Part shown: positions 18,097 through 27,231 of the stretch, piece after piece
Layout of the letters: every line of letters starts with the position of its first letter
Position numbering within the stretch: the first letter of the stretch is position 1
Source of the DNA: Spirochaetota bacterium
GTDB lineage: Bacteria; Spirochaetota; Spirochaetia; Treponematales; Treponemataceae
Direction: 5' to 3'
NCBI GenBank assembly: GCA_023393015.1
Contig: JAEWMY010000054.1
Span: forward strand, 87,395-151,394
Length of the DNA: 64,000 nt
The notes under the pieces: generated by a model
The model's database searches: none
The model's input: only the letters and a program-made list of their open reading frames with translations
Told to the model about the DNA's origin: nothing
Made by a program: the position numbers and the translations under genes

Positions 18097-18912
18097 ATGG
18101 TACGAGGTTGGTATACCGGAGCGAGCGGGATGAACGCCCAGCAGCGCCGTCTTGACGCGATTTCCAATAATCTCGCGAATGTCGACACCACGAGCTATAA
18201 GCGTGACGTCACGGTCAGCAAAAACTTCCCGGAGCTTCTCCTGCGGAGAATGGACGATGACGGCGTCTACAAGAATCCGTTCGGTTCCGCCGACGTCGCC
18301 CCGATCATCGGAAAGATCGGCCTCGGCGTAGAGGTGAACGAGCTCTTTACCGATTTCCAGCAAGGCTCCTTCAAGCCCACCGGGTCTTCGTCCGATTTCG
18401 CGCTCGAGGGCCGGGGATTTTTCGCCGTCGAAACGCCTCACGGGGAGCGCTTTACCCGAAACGGAAATTTCACCGTCGGCGTCGAGGGATACCTGATGAC
18501 AAAAGAAGGCTTTCCCGTACTCGGCGAAAACGGCCGAATATTCCTGCAAGATTCCCTGTATACAGTCAATAAAAACGGCGAGGTCTACGTTCGCCCCATA
18601 TCCAATACCGACGCGGATCCCGTGCTTCTCGACAGGTTGAAACTCGTTACCTTCGAAAACGACCGGTACATCCAGAAGCAGGGCTCGAGTCTCTACAAGG
18701 ACACTCCCGTTTCGGGGCCGGCCATACCCGCCGAGGGAACGGAACGACCTCTCGTCACGCAGGGCTTCGTCGAGGCCTCGAACGTCAACGTCGTCAACGA
18801 AATGGTCCAGATGATCGAAGTCAACCGGGCCTACGAGGCGAACCAGAAAACGATCCAAGCCGAGGATACCATGATGTCCAAGCTCTGGAACGACGTCGTC
18901 AGGATAAAGTAA
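18097..18912 (+). CDS. flgF: Flagellar basal-body rod protein, FlgF type
   Basis: Proximal-rod component of the periplasmic flagellum. The 271-residue protein has the rod/hook N-terminal motif GASGMNAQQRRLDAISNNLANVDTTSYK, a central flgG-type domain (DFALEGRGFFAVET), and the C-terminal EASNVNVVNEMVQMIEVNRAYEANQK heptad region. The start at 18097 is fixed by TAAGGAG (18083-18089); the open frame upstream to 17755 is antisense of pabB. It sits directly before flgG, as in T. pallidum where the two are called flgG-1 and flgG-2, so the FlgF label is by position and length. Confidence 0.87.
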   Translation: MVRGWYTGASGMNAQQRRLDAISNNLANVDTTSYKRDVTVSKNFPELLLRRMDDDGVYKNPFGSADVAPIIGKIGLGVEVNELFTDFQQGSFKPTGSSSDFALEGRGFFAVETPHGERFTRNGNFTVGVEGYLMTKEGFPVLGENGRIFLQDSLYTVNKNGEVYVRPISNTDADPVLLDRLKLVTFENDRYIQKQGSSLYKDTPVSGPAIPAEGTERPLVTQGFVEASNVNVVNEMVQMIEVNRAYEANQKTIQAEDTMMSKLWNDVVRIK

Positions 18913-18923
18913 GGAGCTCATAG

Positions 18924-19718
18924 ATGGTCAGAAGCCTTTGGACGGCCGCGACGGGAATGAACGGTCAGCAAGCGAATATCGATACGGTCGCTAACAACCT
19001 CTCCAACGTAAACACGACCGGTTTCAAGAAGCAGCGGGTCGAGTTCGAGGATCTCCTGTATCAAACGGTCAGGACCGCGGGCACTCCCGCGACCGAGGAC
19101 ACGATAACACCCGTCGGCGTGCAAATGGGACACGGCGTCAAGGTCGCTTCGACTTTGCGCATGTTCGACCAGGGGTCACTGCAAAACACCGGTAATATCA
19201 GCGATCTCGCCATTCAAGGCGAAGGCTTCTTCCGCGTCCTTCAGTATGACGGATCATACGCCTATACCCGCGACGGCTCGTTCAAGATCGACGCCGAACG
19301 TCAGCTCGTCACGTCCAACGGGCTCAAGGTGATTCCCGAAATCACCTTCCCCGAGGGTTACCGGCAGGACACTATCGCCATAAGCCAGGACGGAAGGGTA
19401 ACGGTTCGCGTGGCGGATCTCGACGACCCCGTCGACGTGGGTCAGCTCGAACTCTATCGGTTTCAGAACCCGGCCGGTCTCACCACGGTCGGCGAAAACC
19501 TTTACAAGCAAACCCCCGCGTCGGGGTACTCCTTGACGGGCAGGCCTGGCTTCGACGGATTCGGAAAAACGATACACAAGTTCCTGGAGATGTCCAACGT
19601 CTCGACGGTTAGCGAGATGGTAAACATGATCGTCGCACAAAGGGCTTACGAGTTCAATTCGAAGGCGATTCAGACGAGCGACAACATGCTGCAAACCGCG
19701 GCGAATCTCAAGAGATAG
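18924..19718 (+). CDS. flgG: Flagellar basal-body rod protein FlgG
   Basis: Distal-rod protein of the flagellar motor axle, 264 residues. N-terminal LWTAATGMNGQQANIDTVANNLSNVNTTGFK and C-terminal LEMSNVSTVSEMVNMIVAQRAYEFNSKAI are textbook FlgG ends that form the coiled-coil domain D0; the central region has DLAIQGEGFFRV. AAGGAG precedes the ATG. It lies 11 bases after flgF and 20 bases before flgJ. Confidence 0.95.
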   Translation: MVRSLWTAATGMNGQQANIDTVANNLSNVNTTGFKKQRVEFEDLLYQTVRTAGTPATEDTITPVGVQMGHGVKVASTLRMFDQGSLQNTGNISDLAIQGEGFFRVLQYDGSYAYTRDGSFKIDAERQLVTSNGLKVIPEITFPEGYRQDTIAISQDGRVTVRVADLDDPVDVGQLELYRFQNPAGLTTVGENLYKQTPASGYSLTGRPGFDGFGKTIHKFLEMSNVSTVSEMVNMIVAQRAYEFNSKAIQTSDNMLQTAANLKR

Positions 19719-19738
19719 CGTAGGCGAGGGAAGGCGAA

Positions 19739-20284
19739 ATGAGTGATATAGGCGTAGTTCGGGGTTTCTCCTCAAAAGCGGGCATACTCGCGGGAAACGC
19801 TCGAGCGGCCGAGACGGAACGACGGTTCAGCTCGCTCATAGACGGGATCAAGGCCGGTATGGACGAAGGCCCCGGAAACGACGCCGCGTCAGGAAGCGCT
19901 CCGACCGTTCCCACGAAAGAACTGCACGATCCGCGCCTTCCCGGCGATTACATCAGCTCCCTCATCCCGCTCGAACAGCCGCGTAACGCGGCTGCGTCCC
20001 CGGCGACCGGCGCGGCGGCCAATTCGGGCCAGGCCGGCGTCGTCGACCGCACGAGCAAGCTCTACGAGCAGGCACTCGAGCTCGAGTCGTATTTCGTCAA
20101 GATCATGCTTTCGTCCATGCGCAATACCGTGCAAAAGGGCGGATTGACGGGAGATACGGGATTCGCCTCGAATATGTACGAGGACATGCTGTACGACGAG
20201 TTCTCGCGCACCGTTACCCGCGGCGCGGGATTCGGGCTTGCCGACCAGGTGTATCTGCAACTCTCCGCGACCTCGCTGGAATAA
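19739..20284 (+). CDS. flgJ: FlgJ-like rod-binding (rod cap) protein
   Basis: Rod-assembly factor, 181 residues. The C-terminal half (about 100-180) has the rod-binding domain: ELESYFVKIMLSSMRNTVQKGG, then MYEDMLYDEFSRTVTRGAGFGLADQVY. The N-terminal half is low-complexity and Ala/Pro/Ser rich. There is no peptidoglycan-hydrolase domain, unlike the long enterobacterial FlgJ; short forms are usual in spirochaetes. AAGGCG precedes the ATG. It closes the flagellar operon. Confidence 0.8.
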   Translation: MSDIGVVRGFSSKAGILAGNARAAETERRFSSLIDGIKAGMDEGPGNDAASGSAPTVPTKELHDPRLPGDYISSLIPLEQPRNAAASPATGAAANSGQAGVVDRTSKLYEQALELESYFVKIMLSSMRNTVQKGGLTGDTGFASNMYEDMLYDEFSRTVTRGAGFGLADQVYLQLSATSLE

Positions 20285-20299
20285 ATACCCTCGTCATGG

Positions 20300-20305
20300 T
20301 ATACT
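20300..20305 (+). promoter_or_regulatory. Predicted hexokinase -10 element (extended)
   Basis: TGG-TATACT, hexamer at 20300-20305, 33 bases before the ATG. Unlike several neighbours this unit has a leader containing GAGGTG (20329-20334) as ribosome binding site. Confidence 0.35.
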
Positions 20306-20338
20306 ACCCGCGTAAAAAGATACCACGCGAGGTGCATA

Positions 20339-21673
20339 ATGAATCCCACGTACGCCGTAACGGCATTTCTCGGAAGGCACGATTTCCAAGCCGGCGGACC
20401 CGCGGTTGACGCCGCCATCAACGCCATGATGTACGATATCGAGGAAGGTCTCAAGCGGGATCCGGCCTCGCCCCCCGGATCCGGACCTGCTCTCGACATG
20501 ATTCCTACCTGGGCCGTACCGCCGGAAGCCTCCCCTAAAAACAAGACGGTTATCGTGATCGACGCGGGCGGGACGAACTTCCGTTCGTGTCTCGTTACCT
20601 TCGACGCGGAAGGCACGCCGACCGTCTCCGACATGCAAAAGACGGCCATGCCGGCGACCGATCGGGAATACTCGAAAAAGGAATTCTTCGAGACGATAGC
20701 CTCGTTTCTGGATCACCTGAAAGACAAGTCGGACCGCATCGGGTTTTGCTTTTCCTGGGCCATGTCGATCACTCCCGAAGGCGACGGCCGCGTCATCCAG
20801 TTTTCGAAGGAGATCAAGGCTAAAGAAGTCATCGGCTCGCTTATCGGCGAAAGCCTTTCGGAGGCCCTCGTCGCACGCGGCTGGAAGAAACCGGCCAAGA
20901 TCGTACTTTTAAACGACACGACAGCCGCCTTGTTGGCCGGTGCCTCGGCCGCAAAGAACGGCAAGGCCTACGATTCGTATGTAGGATTCATACTCGGAAC
21001 GGGGATGAACGCCGCGTATATCGAGTACGGCGAAATCGAAAAGATCAAGGGGAAACCCGGATTCTCCGGCAGGGAGCAAATCGTCGTGTGCGAATCCGGA
21101 AAGTGCAACAAGATAGCGCGAAGCGCCTTCGACGCGGAACTTGACGGAACGACCAACTCGCCCGGACTTTACGGCTACGAAAAGATGTGTTCCGGCGCCT
21201 ATCTCGGACCGGTCGCGACGATCGCGCTCAAAAAGGCCGTTTCGGAAGGGTTGTTCGGCGCCCGCGCGACAGCGGGGCTGTCCGCGATCTCGTCCATCGA
21301 ACTGAAGGACATGGACCAGTTTTTTTACGCGCCCTATCGCACCGACACGAAGTTGGGAAAGGCGCTTTCGGAAGGAACCGAGGACGACCGGGAAACCGCG
21401 TTCCGCCTCCTTGACGCCTTCGTGGAGCGTTCCGCGCGGCTTGCTGCAGCGAATATCGCCGCGGTGATAATCAAGTCTGGAAAGGGAAGGAATCCGGCAC
21501 GGCCCGTTTGCGTCTTGTGCGAGGGCACGACGTTCCTCAAGACGCATTATCTCAAGGACAGGGTTATCGGGTATCTTAACAGGGTTTTGACCGAAGAGCG
21601 GGGCGTGTGGTACGAGCTCGTCACCATGGACAACGCGGTAACCCTCGGTTCGGCGGTCGCGGGACTTCTCTGA
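20339..21673 (+). CDS. hxk: Hexokinase (eukaryote-type family)
   Basis: Phosphorylates glucose or a related hexose with ATP. The 444-residue protein belongs to the hexokinase_1/2 family rather than the bacterial ROK or Glk families: it has the phosphate loop VIVIDAGGTNFRSCLV, FSWAMSITPEGDGRVIQFSKEI, the adenosine-side LLNDTTAALLAGA with its catalytic Asp, and GFILGTGMNAAY. Eukaryote-type hexokinases are characteristic of treponemes (T. pallidum TP0505 by recall). The start has GAGGTG upstream. Gene order flgF-flgG-flgJ-hexokinase may be conserved in relatives, but the hexokinase has its own promoter. Confidence 0.9.
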   Translation: MNPTYAVTAFLGRHDFQAGGPAVDAAINAMMYDIEEGLKRDPASPPGSGPALDMIPTWAVPPEASPKNKTVIVIDAGGTNFRSCLVTFDAEGTPTVSDMQKTAMPATDREYSKKEFFETIASFLDHLKDKSDRIGFCFSWAMSITPEGDGRVIQFSKEIKAKEVIGSLIGESLSEALVARGWKKPAKIVLLNDTTAALLAGASAAKNGKAYDSYVGFILGTGMNAAYIEYGEIEKIKGKPGFSGREQIVVCESGKCNKIARSAFDAELDGTTNSPGLYGYEKMCSGAYLGPVATIALKKAVSEGLFGARATAGLSAISSIELKDMDQFFYAPYRTDTKLGKALSEGTEDDRETAFRLLDAFVERSARLAAANIAAVIIKSGKGRNPARPVCVLCEGTTFLKTHYLKDRVIGYLNRVLTEERGVWYELVTMDNAVTLGSAVAGLL

Positions 21674-21700
21674 CACCTGTACTGCGGCACACAGCTATGG

Positions 21701-21706
21701 TACAAT
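21701..21706 (+). promoter_or_regulatory. Predicted -10 element of the PilZ operon (extended)
   Basis: TGG-TACAAT, hexamer at 21701-21706, 8 bases before the ATG at 21715, with no Shine-Dalgarno sequence between. It is the only promoter-like element seen for the eight-gene operon that follows. Confidence 0.4.
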
Positions 21707-21714
21707 GAGGCGCG

Positions 21715-22860
21715 ATGACACCATTATTGATTGCACTCCTTGTCTTGCCAATCCTCGCCCTGGTCGCGCTTCTGATGACGGAGCGCGGCCTGGACATCAA
21801 ACGATACGCGCATTTTTTCGTTACCGGTCTCGATTCGGGCTTTCGTCCACGCCAGATCGCCTTTCTCGGAAAGATCGGCAAGGCCGCGGGGATCGAGGAC
21901 CTTACGACCCTGTTTTGGTCGATCTCGGCCCTTGACCGTTGTACGGCGGAGATCGTTCGGAGGGCGCGACAGACGGGAACCGATTACGAGCCGGGGACGC
22001 AAGCTCTCTTGTCGTCGTTGTACGCATACAGGACCAAGGTTGAGCTCGATCAGTCGAAAAAACGACGCGGTCTCGGATCGACCCGCGACATGGACGCCAA
22101 CCAGAAAGTACGAATCCTGCTCAGGGGCGTCGGCGTGTTTTCCTCGAGGGTTCTTCGCACGACCGCGCGGTACCTCGTTCTGGATTATCCCTCGCATCCG
22201 ACCGTTCCCGCGACCTCCATCGATTGGGTAGGCAAGCAGATAAACGTGTATTTCTGGCGGCACGACGACGCGGGATACGTTTTCGACACGGTCGTCGTAC
22301 CCGATCCCGTATCGGAAGGAAAGGCCGTCATCCACGTGGCACACACGACCGCGCTCGTGCGTTCCCAGAAGAGAAAGTCAGTTCGTGCGAAATGCTCGAT
22401 CTACGCGCAGTTATACCTTCTTATGCCGGACGATCCCCTCGAGAACGCGCTCGAGCCGGAGCCGGGGATGAAATGCCTCATAGAGGATATTTCCGAGGAC
22501 GGCGCCATGGTTACCATCGGCGGGCGTGCCGTCAAGGACATGAAGATCAAACTGCAGTTCATGATCAGGGACGTACTAATCGTGATGGCGGGAGTGATTC
22601 GCGCGGTGGAGTACAACAAGAACACGAACCAGTCGAGAATACACGTCGAGTGCGGGGAATTGAATCCCCGCATGAAGAACTCGGTGCTTACGTTCGTGTA
22701 CAACGTTCTTCCCGAAGAGGAAAAGGAAGAACTTGACGCGATCAGGCTTACCGAAGAAGACGGGATCGCGGACGGCGATGCCCCGCGGGCGACGCCCGAT
22801 TTGCCCTCTATCGACGGGGTCGCGCCGGGACCCGATTTACCCGATTTTGCGAGCAAGTAG
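21715..22860 (+). CDS. Membrane-anchored PilZ-domain protein, likely c-di-GMP receptor
   Basis: 381 residues: an N-terminal membrane helix (about 1-20), a helical region, then a YcgR-like domain and a PilZ domain (about 215-350). The c-di-GMP-binding elements are visible: the Arg/Lys cluster RSQKRKSVRAKC and the downstream DISEDG, which fits the D/NxSxxG motif. Such proteins commonly couple c-di-GMP to motility; that role is inferred. The ATG is preceded by a -10 element and no ribosome binding site, so this is the first gene of the operon. The C-terminal 30 residues are Asp/Pro-rich and probably disordered. Confidence 0.8.
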   Translation: MTPLLIALLVLPILALVALLMTERGLDIKRYAHFFVTGLDSGFRPRQIAFLGKIGKAAGIEDLTTLFWSISALDRCTAEIVRRARQTGTDYEPGTQALLSSLYAYRTKVELDQSKKRRGLGSTRDMDANQKVRILLRGVGVFSSRVLRTTARYLVLDYPSHPTVPATSIDWVGKQINVYFWRHDDAGYVFDTVVVPDPVSEGKAVIHVAHTTALVRSQKRKSVRAKCSIYAQLYLLMPDDPLENALEPEPGMKCLIEDISEDGAMVTIGGRAVKDMKIKLQFMIRDVLIVMAGVIRAVEYNKNTNQSRIHVECGELNPRMKNSVLTFVYNVLPEEEKEELDAIRLTEEDGIADGDAPRATPDLPSIDGVAPGPDLPDFASK

Positions 22861-22879
22861 TTCGCGAACAGGAGGTTGT

Positions 22880-24067
22880 ATGAGAAAAAAGTATCTGTAC
22901 CTGACCCTCGTCGCGAGCCTGGTTTTATCCGCGGGCGTCACAGGTCAATCGTCGGACCCCGTCGTGCTTTCCTATCAGCGCAATTTCATACGAGCGAGCA
23001 TGGCAACAAAGATCGAGCTTCTCAACGACGCGTCCAGGATAACGAACGTCAACATGACCCCGCTGTACGTGGAATCGATAGAATTCGTCCTGGACAACCT
23101 GCCGATTCTCGGGCAGGACGCGCAACTCGTGGACATAGCGTCGGTATCAGCGTCGAAACTCGAGCAGTATCGGGACGCGTCTTCCGTCGATTCCCTGAAA
23201 AGGCTCCTCTCGTCGATGACGGACCCCAAGGTTCGGATTTCCGTCCTCAACGCGTTTTCCACGCTCGCCAAGGGCAGACAAGAGGACATCGCGTTTCTCG
23301 ACTCCTGGTTTATCGGAGCGGTTGACGGTACGATTTCCGGTTCCCCGACCGACACTCGGGTTCTTTCCGCGTGCGCGACCGCCCTCGGTAAACTCGGCGC
23401 GTCCTCGTCGTTCGCGCCCTTGTTCAAGGCGTATACATCGAATCTCGACAGTTCCGTGGTTGTAGCGTCTCAAAACGCCGCGAACATGATTACCGAAGGT
23501 TATTCGAGTCAAATTCTGGCCATTATACGGGATAATCCCGTAAAAGACGTTCAGGCGGCGCTCGCGCTTTCGACAAGGAGAGAGGATTTGCCGAACGCCG
23601 AACGCGGGCAGATCGCCGAGGCCGTTTTCGTGAGATTCAGTTCACTCGAGGGAGATGACGCGGCGCGACAATCCACAAAGGATCTCGTGCGCGAATCCAT
23701 GAGGCAACTCGCCGCTCTTTCCTGGTCGCAGGCGAGCCCCTCCGTCGTGAAGTTTTTTTACCGCGTTCAGGGCGAGTACAAGAACGGCCAGCCGCATTCG
23801 GACATGATGCTCCCCGTAATCGCCTGTATGGGTTCGATGGCGACGAACGAGGCGGCTCAAGCCCTTTCGATATTTCTCGGTCTGCTCAATTCTGAGACAG
23901 AGCAAAAAAAGACGTACAACGAGCAGTTGTTGCTCGCGGTGATTTCATCCCTCGGGGAGCTTGGCGACAAAACGGCCTTTGACTATCTCCTCTACGTGGG
24001 CTATCTCGAGTATCCGGAAACCGTCAAACAAGCTTCTCGCGACGCGCTCGCGAGGCTTAATTGGTAA
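22880..24067 (+). CDS. Secreted HEAT-repeat protein
   Basis: 395 residues with a signal peptide (MRKKYLYLTLVASLVLSAG, cleavage near residue 20-23) and about 350 residues of helical HEAT-like repeats such as DSLKRLLSSMTDPKVRISVLNAF and TALGKLGASSSFAPLFKAY. No catalytic motif is seen; such repeats usually bind proteins. The ATG at 22880 has AGGAGG 6 bases upstream; the longer open frame is a shadow of the PilZ gene. The stop overlaps the comEC TTG start. Its exact function is unknown to me. Confidence 0.75.
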   Translation: MRKKYLYLTLVASLVLSAGVTGQSSDPVVLSYQRNFIRASMATKIELLNDASRITNVNMTPLYVESIEFVLDNLPILGQDAQLVDIASVSASKLEQYRDASSVDSLKRLLSSMTDPKVRISVLNAFSTLAKGRQEDIAFLDSWFIGAVDGTISGSPTDTRVLSACATALGKLGASSSFAPLFKAYTSNLDSSVVVASQNAANMITEGYSSQILAIIRDNPVKDVQAALALSTRREDLPNAERGQIAEAVFVRFSSLEGDDAARQSTKDLVRESMRQLAALSWSQASPSVVKFFYRVQGEYKNGQPHSDMMLPVIACMGSMATNEAAQALSIFLGLLNSETEQKKTYNEQLLLAVISSLGELGDKTAFDYLLYVGYLEYPETVKQASRDALARLNW

Positions 24068-25791
24068 GAAAAGACACGACGCCCCTTTCGTTTATCGGCC
24101 TCGTCGCCGCATCCTGTCTCGCGTGCCTGTTCGCGTCTCGATACGCCGGAGGCGGGTCATTCGCCCGTATCGCGTTTATCCTTTCTCTCGCGGTACTCTC
24201 GGTATCGTCTTCAGTCGACACGCTTCGACGTCTCGTCCGCGCGAACCGGCCTGTCGCCTGCCGGTTGCATCCGCCCGTCGCGGTCGCCCTGTCGATCGGG
24301 GCCATTCTCGGCATTGCCGCCCATATTCGCATCTGTCACGAGCGGAGTTTCTTTCAGTCCCTCGCGAGCGAGGAACGGGTAACAACCCTTTCTTGCAGGG
24401 TACTTTCCGATCCCGTGCGTCGAGGCGATTCATTCGCCTGTCGTGTCGTCCTGGAGGCGGCCGGCTACCCGGACGGGGCCTGGTTCACGCTACGGGGATA
24501 CGCGCTCGCGTTACTGCCCGCGCCGCTCGTACGACGCTACTCGCCCGACGGCCTTTCTCTTGCGGGAAGATCGTATCGCGTCTACCCGGGATCGGAAATC
24601 GTCCTGAACGGTTCCTTCGTCCCGTATCGTTCGGGCGGTACGCGGGACGGACTACGCGTCTTTCGTGTTAGTTCGTTCGGAGACGGCCCGGTGGAAGGAT
24701 CGCTTCAGCGATCGGGTCGTCCCGCGCGTTCGCCGCTAGCCTGGCTCGCGCGCGTCCGCTCGTCGCTCAGGTTGGGCCTGACAAGACTCCTGTACGAATG
24801 GGGAAGCGCGGGAGGTCTCTTGCTCGCCTTGCTGTCGGGAAACAGGGAATACATCGATCCGTCGGTATCCCTCGCCTTCAGGAACGCGGGACTTTCGCAC
24901 GTACTCGCGCTGTCCGGGATGCACCTGTCCGTCATAGCCTGTTCCGTCGGGGCAGTCGGCCGTATGCTGGGAGGAAAGGCCTTCGCGAGATTCGTCTCGG
25001 TACTTTCCATGGTTTTTTTCGTATGGTTTGCCGGGAATTCACCGTCGCTGGATCGGGCGCTGACAATGACGCTTACGGCACTCTTCTTTTCGAGGATCGG
25101 AATCGATCGCGGACTCGCTCCGATTCTGGCCGTCGGTGCGATCGTTCAAGTCGCGCGCGATCCTTCAATGGCCTTTGAGTCGTCGTTTATGTTGTCATAC
25201 GGAGCCCTTTGGGGTATCGCCACGACGGGCGCGTATCTCTCGGAGATATCCGCGCCCTATGCCCCTTCGTGGATACGGGAACCGCTCTGCGCGGGAGTCG
25301 GCGCGTGGAGTTCGACGGCCCTCGTATCGGCGGTCACCTTCGGCGAGCTTGCCCCGATAGGCATCCTGGCCTCGTGCGCGGTAACCCCGCTCGCGACTCT
25401 CTACGTCCTCGCGGGCGGTTTGGCTATCCTCGCGTCCGCAGCCTTGCCGCCCGCAAGCGCCCTCTGTTCATCGGCGATTCGACCGCTTTACGAAGCCCTC
25501 GTATCGCTCGTAAACGTCTTTTCTGGAGCACCGCACGTCAAAACGCGGGACTTGCCCGCGTGTGTCCTCGCGGGTATACTGTCGATCGCGGTCGTATCGC
25601 TCGCGCGGGTAACGCTCGCGTTCAACCGAAACTGGAGGTCTCCCGATGCGGGATTTGCCCGATTACGATTCACCCGGCGCTCTCAAGCACTTCCTCGAGT
25701 CCCGCGGAATGGCCATGCAAAAGAAGTTCGGGCAGAATTTCCTCGTAAATCGGAGCGCCCGCCAACGGCTCGTGTCCGCGCTCGGACTTGA
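24061..25791 (+). CDS. comEC: ComEC/Rec2-family DNA-uptake channel, without the nuclease domain
   Basis: Inner-membrane channel for single-stranded DNA in natural transformation. The 576-residue protein has N-terminal membrane helices, a DUF4131-like periplasmic part, and the competence core: LLLALLSGNREYIDPSVSLAFRNAGLSHVLALSGMHL is the family's signature region (G...I.......F...GL.HLLAISG.H). It lacks the C-terminal metallo-beta-lactamase-like domain. The start is TTG at 24061 overlapping the previous stop. The last 48 residues are Arg-rich and encoded inside the rsmA gene, so the biological C-terminus is doubtful. Confidence 0.8.
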   Translation: MVRKDTTPLSFIGLVAASCLACLFASRYAGGGSFARIAFILSLAVLSVSSSVDTLRRLVRANRPVACRLHPPVAVALSIGAILGIAAHIRICHERSFFQSLASEERVTTLSCRVLSDPVRRGDSFACRVVLEAAGYPDGAWFTLRGYALALLPAPLVRRYSPDGLSLAGRSYRVYPGSEIVLNGSFVPYRSGGTRDGLRVFRVSSFGDGPVEGSLQRSGRPARSPLAWLARVRSSLRLGLTRLLYEWGSAGGLLLALLSGNREYIDPSVSLAFRNAGLSHVLALSGMHLSVIACSVGAVGRMLGGKAFARFVSVLSMVFFVWFAGNSPSLDRALTMTLTALFFSRIGIDRGLAPILAVGAIVQVARDPSMAFESSFMLSYGALWGIATTGAYLSEISAPYAPSWIREPLCAGVGAWSSTALVSAVTFGELAPIGILASCAVTPLATLYVLAGGLAILASAALPPASALCSSAIRPLYEALVSLVNVFSGAPHVKTRDLPACVLAGILSIAVVSLARVTLAFNRNWRSPDAGFARLRFTRRSQALPRVPRNGHAKEVRAEFPRKSERPPTARVRART

Positions 25792-26548
25792 ACCGGGTAT
25801 GAGCTGTTGGGAGGTAGGTCCCGGATTGGGAGCGATGACCGCCGATATCCTCAAGGCGGGCGCGAGTCTGACCGCCTTCGAGATAGACGCGGGATTTTCC
25901 CGCGCGCTGACTGACTTTTTCGGGGACGAACCGAACTTCGACCTCGTTCAGGGCGACGTTTTGCGCACCTGGAAGGCGGTGCGGGACGAACGGGGAACGC
26001 CACGCCGCTTTTTCGGTAACCTGCCCTATAACATCGCCGCGGCGATCGTCGGAGACTTCATTTCCGCGGGCGTTATCTTCGAGAAGGCCGTAGTAACGGT
26101 CCAAAAGGAGGTGGCCGCGCGCATGATCGCCTCTCCCGGCACGGAAGACTACTCCTCGTTTTCCGTATTTTGCCAATGGGCCTATCGGGTTACCACGGTT
26201 ATGGATCTTTCGGGCGGTTCGTTTTGGCCCCGCCCGAACGTCGATTCCAGAGCCGTCGAGCTCGTCGGAAGGTCCGACTGGCCAGGATGCCTGAATCCGC
26301 GGATATTCCAGTCCGTTCTCCGGGCGCTGTTTTCCTCACGGCGAAAGACGGTACACAACAATTTCAAGGCATGGCTCGCGACGCGGGGCGCGAGCGGGTC
26401 GTTGGCCGGTAATTCGTCTACTGATTCCGTTCCCGATCCGGACGGAATGCTATCGTCCGCGGGAATCGATCCGGGGGCCAGGGCCGAGACCCTTTCTCTG
26501 GAATCCTTCCTGCGTCTCTCCGACACGGTGGCTGGCGTATGGACATAA
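25646..26548 (+). CDS. rsmA: 16S rRNA adenine dimethyltransferase (RsmA/KsgA)
   Basis: Dimethylates two adjacent adenines near the 3' end of 16S rRNA. The 300-residue protein has KKFGQNFLVN, the SAM-binding EVGPGLGAMTADIL, acidic AFEIDAGFSRAL, the catalytic NLPYNIA and the C-terminal SSRRKTVHNN. GGAGG-like sequence (CTGGAGGTCT) precedes the ATG, fixing the start even though the upstream comEC frame continues 146 bases past it. It overlaps yggS by 10 bases. Confidence 0.95.
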   Translation: MRDLPDYDSPGALKHFLESRGMAMQKKFGQNFLVNRSARQRLVSALGLEPGMSCWEVGPGLGAMTADILKAGASLTAFEIDAGFSRALTDFFGDEPNFDLVQGDVLRTWKAVRDERGTPRRFFGNLPYNIAAAIVGDFISAGVIFEKAVVTVQKEVAARMIASPGTEDYSSFSVFCQWAYRVTTVMDLSGGSFWPRPNVDSRAVELVGRSDWPGCLNPRIFQSVLRALFSSRRKTVHNNFKAWLATRGASGSLAGNSSTDSVPDPDGMLSSAGIDPGARAETLSLESFLRLSDTVAGVWT

Positions 26549-27231
26549 GGGACAATCTTCTCCGCGTAACCGAGACCGTCAGGGAAGCCGAGACGGCGTG
26601 CGGGCGGGAAATCGGGTCCGTACGGCTCATGGCTATCAGTAAATTCCATCCGGTCGAGGCGATACTTCAGGCTATCGAAGCGGGACAACGACTCTTCGGC
26701 GAGAACCGCGTTCAGGAAGCCGCCGATAAATTCCCCGAAGTGATGGCGCGGTACCCGGATACGGAGCTTCATTTGGTCGGAACCCTGCAACGGAACAAGG
26801 TCGCGAGGATACTGCCGCTCGCCCGATGCGTACAGTCGGTCGACAGATTCGAAATTCTTTCCGAGATAGATCGCAGGGCCCGTGCCCTCGCTCTTGTCCG
26901 GGACGTTCTTTTCGAGTTGCATACCGGCGAGGAGTCCAAGGCCGGCTTTCCGGACAAGGACAGCCTGTTTCGCTCGCTCGACGGACTCGCGGACATGCAA
27001 TCGGTTCGATGCGCCGGATTGATGACCATGGCTCCCTTTACCGATGACGAGCGCGCGATCCGGGCGTCGTTTCGGCTCCTTCGCCAGACGCGCGACGAGT
27101 GTTCCCGTCGGTATCCCAATCTCGATTTCGGCGTTCTCTCGATGGGGATGTCGGCCGATTACCGGATCGCGATCGAAGAGGGCTCGACCCTCGTGCGCGT
27201 GGGAACGGCGATCTTCGGGAGACGGTCATGA
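26539..27231 (+). CDS. yggS: YggS-family PLP homeostasis protein
   Basis: Single-domain PLP-binding protein of the alanine-racemase barrel family (PLPBP/YggS) that buffers vitamin B6; no catalytic reaction is assigned to the family. 230 residues, with the PLP lysine K35 in LMAISKFHP, FGENRVQEAADKF, LHLVGTLQRNK (family: HFIG.LQ.NK), CAGLMTMAPF and the phosphate-binding LSMGMSADYRIAIEEGSTLVRVG. The ATG overlaps the rsmA end and its TGA overlaps the next ATG. Confidence 0.93.
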   Translation: MDIRDNLLRVTETVREAETACGREIGSVRLMAISKFHPVEAILQAIEAGQRLFGENRVQEAADKFPEVMARYPDTELHLVGTLQRNKVARILPLARCVQSVDRFEILSEIDRRARALALVRDVLFELHTGEESKAGFPDKDSLFRSLDGLADMQSVRCAGLMTMAPFTDDERAIRASFRLLRQTRDECSRRYPNLDFGVLSMGMSADYRIAIEEGSTLVRVGTAIFGRRS

